Position numbers and translations under genes: made by a program. Below are positions 32,531 to 37,085 of a DNA stretch of 37,085 bases, one piece after another. Position 1 is the stretch's first letter. Every line of letters begins with the position of its first letter. The DNA is taken from assembly GCA_035570235.1 (NCBI GenBank), contig DATMML010000092.1, positions 1 to 37,085 of the forward strand, read 5' to 3'. The notes under the pieces are model-generated. The model searched no databases. It saw only the letters and a program-made list of their open reading frames with translations, and was not told the DNA's origin. The stretch comes from Vicinamibacteria bacterium. GTDB lineage: Bacteria; Acidobacteriota; Vicinamibacteria; Fen-336.

Positions 32531-34615
32531 TCACCAAGCGCGACAGGCGTTCTCCCGCACCATGGGTTGGCCCGTTCGGCACCCGAAGGCCTCGCGGAAC
32601 TCCTCCATGTTGCCGACCGTCCCCATGACACGGAACTGGCCGGGCGAGTGCGGGTCGGTCTGCGCGAGCTGGCGGGCGGCCGGCTCGGTCACGTTCTGGC
32701 ACCACACGTTGGCGAAGCCAAGGAAGAAACGCTGCTCGGGCGTAAAGCCGTCGATCCGTGTCCGTTCCTTCCCTTCGAGCGTCCTTTGCAAAGCTCGGTA
32801 GGCGACGCGCAGGCCACCGTTGTCGGCTGTGTTCTCGCCCAGGGTGAGCCGGCCGTTCAGATGGACGTCGCCATTCACAGGGTCCTTTACGGACACGAAA
32901 CCGTCGTACTCCTTCGCGATGCAGTCCGTGCGCTCTTGGAACGCCTTGAGGTCATCCGGGCTCCACCAGTTCTCCAGGTTGCCCTCGGGATCGAACTTAC
33001 TCCCCTGATCATCGAAGCCGTGCGTGTACTCGTGCCCGATCACGACCCCGATCCCACCGAAGTTGACGGCATCGTCGCGCTCGCTATCAAAGAAGGGCGG
33101 CTGGAGGATGCCCGCCGGGAAAACGATCTCGTTGTTCGCGGAATTGTAGTAGGCGTTGACCGTGGGCGGGGTCATGCCCCAAAGGGTACGGTCCGTTGGC
33201 TTATCGATGCGGTCATGGCTGCGCTTGATCTCGAATATCTCAGCGCGCCGCCAATTGCCAACAAAGTCATCGCGGCTGACCTCCACCGAGCTGTAGTCCT
33301 TCCACGCCTCGGGGTAGCCCACCTTCCGAGTGCTGAAGGCTTGGAGCTTGGCGAGCGCCTTTCGCCTGGTTTCGGGGGTCATCCAGGGCAGGCTCTCGAT
33401 GTCCTCGCGCAACGCAGACGTGATCGCCTCGATCATCTGGCGCATGCGTGCTTTGCTCTCGGGGCCGAAAGTCTTCTCCACGTACAGCTGACCGAGCGCG
33501 TCGCCCAGCGCGCGGTCGGTGGCCTGGACGCATCGCTTCCAGCGCGGCTCCATTTCCTTGGCGCCGTTCAAGTACTCACGGTTGAAACGGAAGTCCTCCG
33601 TTACGAATGGCGAGCTCAGGTAGGGAGCGGCCGCGCGCACGACGTGCCATCTAAGGTAGGTCTTCCAGTCCGCAAGGGGTGTGCGCTCGACGAGGCCGTT
33701 GGCCTCCTGAAAATACTTCCGGCTGGTCAGGTTGACGCGCTGAAAACGCCGCGCTCCCGTGGCAGGGAAGTACGTGTCAAAGTCGAAAGCGGGGGCGAGC
33801 CCCTTGAGCTCATCGATCGACATTGGGTTGTCGCGGTTCCGCGGATCGCGCATGGAAACGCGGTCCAGGTGGGCCCTGGCCAGGTCGGTTTCGATACGCA
33901 TAACGGTCTGGGCATCGGCGGCCGCTTTCTCCGTGCTCTCACCCAGCAGCCCGAGCACGCGGGTGACGTGCTCCACATATTTCGCGCGTTTTTCCTTCGA
34001 CTTCGCGTCGTCCTTCAGGTAGTCGTCGCGGTCGGGCAGGCCCAAGCCGCCCTGCCCCAGGGTGGCGATGGTCCGCCTGGAGTCATGGAGGTCGGGCGCG
34101 GAGCTGAAGCTAAACAGGCCAGGTAACGCGTGCGCTTGGTTGTCGCCGAGGAGACGGAACAGATCAGATCTCGATCCGACGGCCTCCACCCGAGCGAGGA
34201 TCGGCTCGAGGGGCTTGGTCCCCTTGGTTTCGAGCCCGGCCTCGTCCATGCAAGCCGCGTAGTAGTCGCCCACCTTGGTCTCAACGGGCGAGCGCTTGCC
34301 TTCTGCATTCTTCGACCGCTCGAGTATCTCGTGGAGGACGCCGCGGTTATGGTCAGCCAGCTCGTTAAAGCGGCCCCAACGTGATTCATCCGCCGGAATC
34401 GGATTGGCCCCGCGCCAGCCTCCACAAGCAAACTGGTAGAAGTCCACACACGGGTCGACCGATCGATCGAGAACGCTGACGTCGAAGCTTCCGGCCCGCA
34501 GACGCGCCGCTGGGGGTCGGTCAGCGGCGTGCGGCGAGTCTAAGCTTGGCTCCCTGTCCGCCGCGGCGACGGCGGTGGAGGCGACGAACAACAGGAACGC
34601 GGGCTGCTTTCTCAT
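32531..34615 (-). CDS. M13 family metallopeptidase (neprilysin-like)
   Basis: Exported zinc endopeptidase of family M13. From the ATG at 34615 (GGGAGG 8 bases upstream) it has 694 residues, the usual size for the family. Signal peptide about 1-19 (RKQPAFLLFVASTAVAAA). The N-terminal M13 domain starts with DPCVDFYQFACGGW. The catalytic domain carries HEYTH at 528-532 (VVIGHEYTHGFDD) and the third zinc ligand E594 in GENTADNGG, with NAYYNSANNEIVFPAGIL before them. The protein ends ENACRAW, the usual C-terminal Cys-x-x-Trp. The open frame extends to 34945, but that region has no family similarity. Function: cleavage of extracellular or periplasmic peptides. Confidence 0.95.
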   Translation of the reverse strand: MRKQPAFLLFVASTAVAAADREPSLDSPHAADRPPAARLRAGSFDVSVLDRSVDPCVDFYQFACGGWRGANPIPADESRWGRFNELADHNRGVLHEILERSKNAEGKRSPVETKVGDYYAACMDEAGLETKGTKPLEPILARVEAVGSRSDLFRLLGDNQAHALPGLFSFSSAPDLHDSRRTIATLGQGGLGLPDRDDYLKDDAKSKEKRAKYVEHVTRVLGLLGESTEKAAADAQTVMRIETDLARAHLDRVSMRDPRNRDNPMSIDELKGLAPAFDFDTYFPATGARRFQRVNLTSRKYFQEANGLVERTPLADWKTYLRWHVVRAAAPYLSSPFVTEDFRFNREYLNGAKEMEPRWKRCVQATDRALGDALGQLYVEKTFGPESKARMRQMIEAITSALREDIESLPWMTPETRRKALAKLQAFSTRKVGYPEAWKDYSSVEVSRDDFVGNWRRAEIFEIKRSHDRIDKPTDRTLWGMTPPTVNAYYNSANNEIVFPAGILQPPFFDSERDDAVNFGGIGVVIGHEYTHGFDDQGSKFDPEGNLENWWSPDDLKAFQERTDCIAKEYDGFVSVKDPVNGDVHLNGRLTLGENTADNGGLRVAYRALQRTLEGKERTRIDGFTPEQRFFLGFANVWCQNVTEPAARQLAQTDPHSPGQFRVMGTVGNMEEFREAFGCRTGQPMVRENACRAW

Positions 34616-34834
34616 CACCGGGCCCTCCCAAAGGCCACAATGGGCTATTGCAGTTTGCTCGCGAATGGGCCCAGCCGTGGAGGTCTGGGGCCGGTCCGAA
34701 AGAAGGCTTTTCGCGGCATTGAAAGGACGCATAATATCCGATCGAGCTGCTCGACGGGCTGTGGGGACCAAGTCTGACTTCGGCCTGTTCGGGGCAAACG
34801 GGTAGCAGAGCGCTCGTTCTAGGTCGTCGGGGGT

Positions 34835-35257
34835 TTGGTGCCTCAAGAGCCAGCCGCGCAAGACAAAGTCGTGGCCCGCTACCAGGATGGTCGCCTCCTG
34901 AAGGGCTTCACCACTGACTTCCTGCCCGAAGCGGAGGTCTTTCATCTGTCACCTGTGGCCCCGACTCAAGGGGCTACCCCGGTAGAGGTCCGAGTTGCCG
35001 AGCTGAAGGCTCTTTTCTTCGTGCGCGAGTTCCAGGGCAGGCCCGACTATAGCGACCGGAAGGAGTTCGATCCCGCGAGGCCTCCCGTGGGTCGGAAGGT
35101 CAGGGTCATCTTTAAGGACGGGGAGCTTATTCTGGGCACCACGCCCGGGTACCAGCCCGACCACTTTGGGTTTTTCGTGGTGCCCGCTGACCCGAGGTCA
35201 AACATAGAGCGCTGTTTTGTGGTTTCGTCAGCAACGAGGGACGTCACCTTGCTCTAG
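34835..35257 (+). CDS. Small conserved-looking protein of unknown function
   Basis: A 140-residue soluble protein, start GTG at 34835 with a G-rich stretch just upstream. It appears to contain two related beta-rich halves: KVVARYQDGRLLKGFTTDF near residue 11 and KVRVIFKDGELILGTTPGY near residue 88. Between them is ELKALFFVREFQGRPDYSDR. The repeated pattern K-V-x-x-x-x-x-D-G-x-x-x-x-G-x-T suggests an internal duplication of a small barrel. I recall similar uncharacterised proteins (DUF6982-like) in Acidobacteria and Myxococcota, but cannot verify it. It stands alone between the divergent M13 gene and a likely terminator. Confidence 0.7.
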   Translation: MVPQEPAAQDKVVARYQDGRLLKGFTTDFLPEAEVFHLSPVAPTQGATPVEVRVAELKALFFVREFQGRPDYSDRKEFDPARPPVGRKVRVIFKDGELILGTTPGYQPDHFGFFVVPADPRSNIERCFVVSSATRDVTLL

Positions 35258-35266
35258 ATTGGTCCG

Positions 35267-35297
35267 GCCCTTCTGCAGCCAATCCAAAGGGCGTTTT
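35267..35297 (+). terminator. Intrinsic terminator candidate
   Basis: GCCCTT (35267-35272) pairs with AAGGGC (35287-35292) and is followed by GTTTTC. The loop is 14 bases, so the structure is moderate. It lies 10 bp after the stop of the 140-residue protein gene. Confidence 0.5.
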
Positions 35298-35490
35298 CTA
35301 CAACGTCCCGCCAAGAAGCAGTGTTGACCCCGCCGCAGCGAAAAGTAACCCGTCGGCTTCGGTCCAGGGAAGATCAAGAGCCATTTCGATATTGACCCAA
35401 GTTCCCTGTTTACTATCGAGTAGCAGGCCTCAGCCACGGGGTCTCACGCCTGGCACGTAGCTTGCTTAATCCAGGGTCGGGAGGCCGTAC

Positions 35491-35655
35491 ATGTCCGAAT
35501 TTGAGAAACCCTTGGAAGAGCCGGAATTCGAGGAGGACTTCGACGACGCCGAGCTCCAGGCCATGTTCGCGGTCACGCTCGCCAGCGTCACCGGTCGCTA
35601 CGACAGTTCCGTCAGCGCATACAAGGCCCACTCCAAAGACACCGAGCCCCTCTGA
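35491..35655 (+). CDS. 54-residue acidic protein
   Basis: A short gene with good signals: GGGAGG ends 6 bases before the ATG, and the frame runs to a TGA at 35653. The product starts MSEFEKPLEEPEFEEDFDDA, with 11 Asp/Glu in its first 20 residues. It continues with a less charged segment (ELQAMFAVTLASVTGRYDSS) and a mixed polar tail ending in KDTEPL. There is no signal peptide and no Cys. The acidic head and hydrophobic middle could form a helix binding a basic partner, or the protein could be the leader of a modified peptide; no modifying enzyme is nearby. I do not recognise a family. It lies alone between two regions without genes. Confidence 0.6.
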   Translation: MSEFEKPLEEPEFEEDFDDAELQAMFAVTLASVTGRYDSSVSAYKAHSKDTEPL

Positions 35656-35859
35656 CTCTAAGGGGTATCGATTCCCCGGATGAGCCTGAACCTCTCAGCA
35701 TTTCGCTCCCCGCCAGAGACTAGCCTCCGCACTTCCCACCGAATTCCTACTTAATACCGGCAACGCCTACCTCAGCTTCTTTGGTTCTCGCCCGTCGCAC
35801 GCGGGAGAGCCCTTAGGAGCTCAAGAGCGTCTCGAGCAAGGGGCAGACGGTCTCCTCGT
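35656..35859. other. Spacer between acidic gene and aquaporin gene
   Basis: About 200 bp between convergent genes; no hairpin with a T run and no frame worth calling. Confidence 0.4.
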
Positions 35860-36636
35860 TCAAACTTCCGGCGGATAGTGCTTCGTGATGAGCAGATCGT
35901 ACGCCAGCCCGCCGACCAAGCCGCCGAGGATCGGCCCGACAATGGGAACCCACCACCAATGGTTCCCCGCGCGGAAGACTTCGCTCCCCCAGCCAGCGAG
36001 GGCCGTAAAGAGACGAGGGCCAAGGTCACGGGCCGGGTTGATGGCGTAGCCTGCGTTGTAGCCAAAGGTCATCCCGATAAGCACGACCGCGGCTCCGAAA
36101 AGGACGGGCCCCAAGCGGGGATCGGGCGCGAGGTTACGCCGGTCGGTCAGGGCAAAGACCAGCGCTACAAGGAGCGCGGTCCCCACGATCTGGTCCGCAA
36201 GGCCCCCGGGGACGTTGCTCAGGAAGTCCTGCGGATAGGTCGCCCAAATTCCGGCCGTTGCCTGCGGACCTGTCACTCTTCGGATGCCGCCGTCGAAGCG
36301 GTCCAGCGCCTCGTGGTAGACCACGAAAGTCACGGCGGACGCGGCGAAGGCCCCCGCGATCTGAGCCCCGCAGTAGGCCAGTACTCTTCGCCACGGGAGC
36401 CGCCCGTGGACGGCCAACGCCAGGGTCAGCGCGGGGTTCAGGTGGGCGCCGGAAACGCCCCCCGCCACATAGACGGCCATGGTCACGGCCAAGCCCCAAC
36501 CGATGTTGATGGAGAGGTACGTACCGTGGCTACCCCCACTCAACACCACTTGGGCCACCACCGCGGTTCCGAAGAGGATCAACACAAACGTGCCCAGGAA
36601 TTCGGCCACCGCCGTCCGTCCGGTCTCTCTTAGCAT
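35860..36636 (-). CDS. Aquaglyceroporin (MIP family)
   Basis: Inner-membrane channel for glycerol, water or small neutral solutes. The 258-residue protein has the six-helix MIP layout with two NPA boxes, at 67-69 (SGAHLNPALTLA) and 200-202 (GYAINPARDLGPR). Asp204 after the second NPA (NPARD) is the mark of the glycerol-facilitator branch, so GlpF-like transport is favoured over strict water channels. ATG at 36636 has GGAG 7 bases upstream. No glycerol kinase or dehydrogenase is next to it, so the physiological solute is open. Confidence 0.92.
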   Translation of the reverse strand: MLRETGRTAVAEFLGTFVLILFGTAVVAQVVLSGGSHGTYLSINIGWGLAVTMAVYVAGGVSGAHLNPALTLALAVHGRLPWRRVLAYCGAQIAGAFAASAVTFVVYHEALDRFDGGIRRVTGPQATAGIWATYPQDFLSNVPGGLADQIVGTALLVALVFALTDRRNLAPDPRLGPVLFGAAVVLIGMTFGYNAGYAINPARDLGPRLFTALAGWGSEVFRAGNHWWWVPIVGPILGGLVGGLAYDLLITKHYPPEV

Positions 36637-36921
36637 GCTTGCACTCCGGTCGCGCTCTGCCTTTCCGGTTTCCGCCCTTCGCGCCAGCTAAGCCCTTTTC
36701 GTGGTCGACGGCATCCTAGATTGTTTGGGTGGCGTGTCTCAAGCCCTTGGCAGGAAGGACATGGGCGCCAGCGTGGGGTGAGCTACAGGAGTGCTATACT
36801 GCCAGATTATGCGGACGTCATTCGGCACGCCGAACGCGGGCACCGTTCGTCATTTGAGCGTGAAGTACAGACCGTCATAGCGCGGCGGCGACGAAGGCGT
36901 TATCAAGTCTGGACAAGCAAA
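36637..36921. other. Intergenic region upstream of the tRNA pair
   Basis: About 285 bp with no credible gene. A TATACT hexamer (36795-36800) could be a -10 element for the tRNA transcript but lies 120 bp upstream of it and lacks a clear -35. Confidence 0.35.
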
Positions 36922-36998
36922 GCGCCTGTAGCTCAGTTGGATAGAGCGGCAGCCTTCTAAGCTGCGGGTCAGGGGTTCGAGTCCCTTCAGGCGCGCCA
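36922..36998 (+). tRNA. tRNA-Arg (anticodon TCT)
   Basis: 77-nt cloverleaf with encoded CCA. Acceptor GCGCCTG/CAGGCGC, anticodon stem GCAGC/GCTGC with loop CTTCTAA, T arm with GGTTCGAGTCC. Reads AGA/AGG codons. Only 8 bases separate it from tRNA-His, so the two are likely one transcript. Confidence 0.96.
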
Positions 36999-37006
36999 GC
37001 TGCTGT

Positions 37007-37085
37007 GGTGGATGTAGCTCAGCTTGGTTAGAGCGCCAGGTTGTGGCCCTGGAGGTCGCGGGTTCGAATCCCGTCATCCACCCCA
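37007..37085 (+). tRNA. tRNA-His (anticodon GTG)
   Basis: Acceptor GTGGATG/CATCCAC with the histidine-specific extra G at position -1 opposite C73, anticodon loop TTGTGGC, T arm GCGGG-TTCGAAT-CCCGT, and encoded CCA ending exactly at the window edge. Complete. Confidence 0.95.

Noticed and set aside
35491-35655. RiPP precursor interpretation of the acidic small protein
   Set aside because: No radical SAM, cyclodehydratase, lanthipeptide synthase, peptidase or exporter gene lies nearby and the tail has no Cys-rich core; kept only as an unknown small protein.
1-37085. CRISPR arrays, insertion sequences, phage genes or a biosynthetic gene cluster
   Set aside because: No regularly spaced repeats, transposase motifs, terminal inverted repeats, capsid/terminase genes or synthase domains were seen.

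Overview
The window is about 37 kb of GC-rich (roughly two-thirds G+C) bacterial chromosome. It carries about 26 protein genes, three tRNAs and a tmRNA, with no sign of phage or plasmid. The gene mix is typical of a Gram-negative, surface-dwelling soil or sediment bacterium: Tat-exported DUF1800/DUF1501 proteins, an M13 peptidase, GAF- and TPR-rich signalling and envelope proteins, c-di-GMP enzymes, a murein amidase and a lytic transglycosylase. I favour Acidobacteriota, by inference from gene content only; no rRNA is present to settle it.

Region 1 (50-8171, minus strand) is a compact eight-gene run read from right to left: murein amidase (AmiC type), GerMN-domain protein, TPR/thioredoxin-like protein, cyclophilin, CYTH phosphatase-like protein, MurU-like nucleotidyltransferase, AmgK-like sugar kinase and asparaginyl-tRNA synthetase. 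Several junctions overlap by 4 bp or abut. The amidase with the AmgK/MurU pair suggests coupled murein turnover and cell-wall sugar recycling.

Region 2 (8292-13817) holds the DUF1800/DUF1501 pair, an O-methyltransferase on the opposite strand and a Tat-exported amidase-signature enzyme. Region 3 (14196-17475) has a REC-PAS-GGDEF-EAL c-di-GMP protein convergent with a lipoprotein GH10 xylanase. Region 4 (17555-19214) is the ssrA (tmRNA) locus. A 63-bp imperfect copy of the ssrA 3' end and its flank lies 1.26 kb away, and a CopG/PIN toxin-antitoxin pair sits between the copies, like a small island remnant at a classic integration site.

Region 5 (19256-27386) contains a secreted protein, a MagIII-like DNA glycosylase, and a plus-strand run of GAF protein, Slt-type transglycosylase and RNase PH behind a strong sigma70-like promoter. 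An EAL response regulator, RdgB and tRNA-Pro follow. Region 6 (27603-35257) has a TPR protein with a probable N-terminal frameshift, a secreted phosphodiesterase/phosphatase, a membrane-anchored SGNH hydrolase, an M13 metallopeptidase and a small conserved-looking protein. Region 7 (35491-37085) has a 54-residue acidic protein gene, an aquaglyceroporin, tRNA-Arg and tRNA-His.

I found no convincing new multi-gene system. The observations most worth checking are the ssrA-flanked toxin-antitoxin island, two genes whose ribosome-binding sites point at AUC (or other non-standard) starts, the glycosylase with hybrid active-site features, and the short acidic gene.
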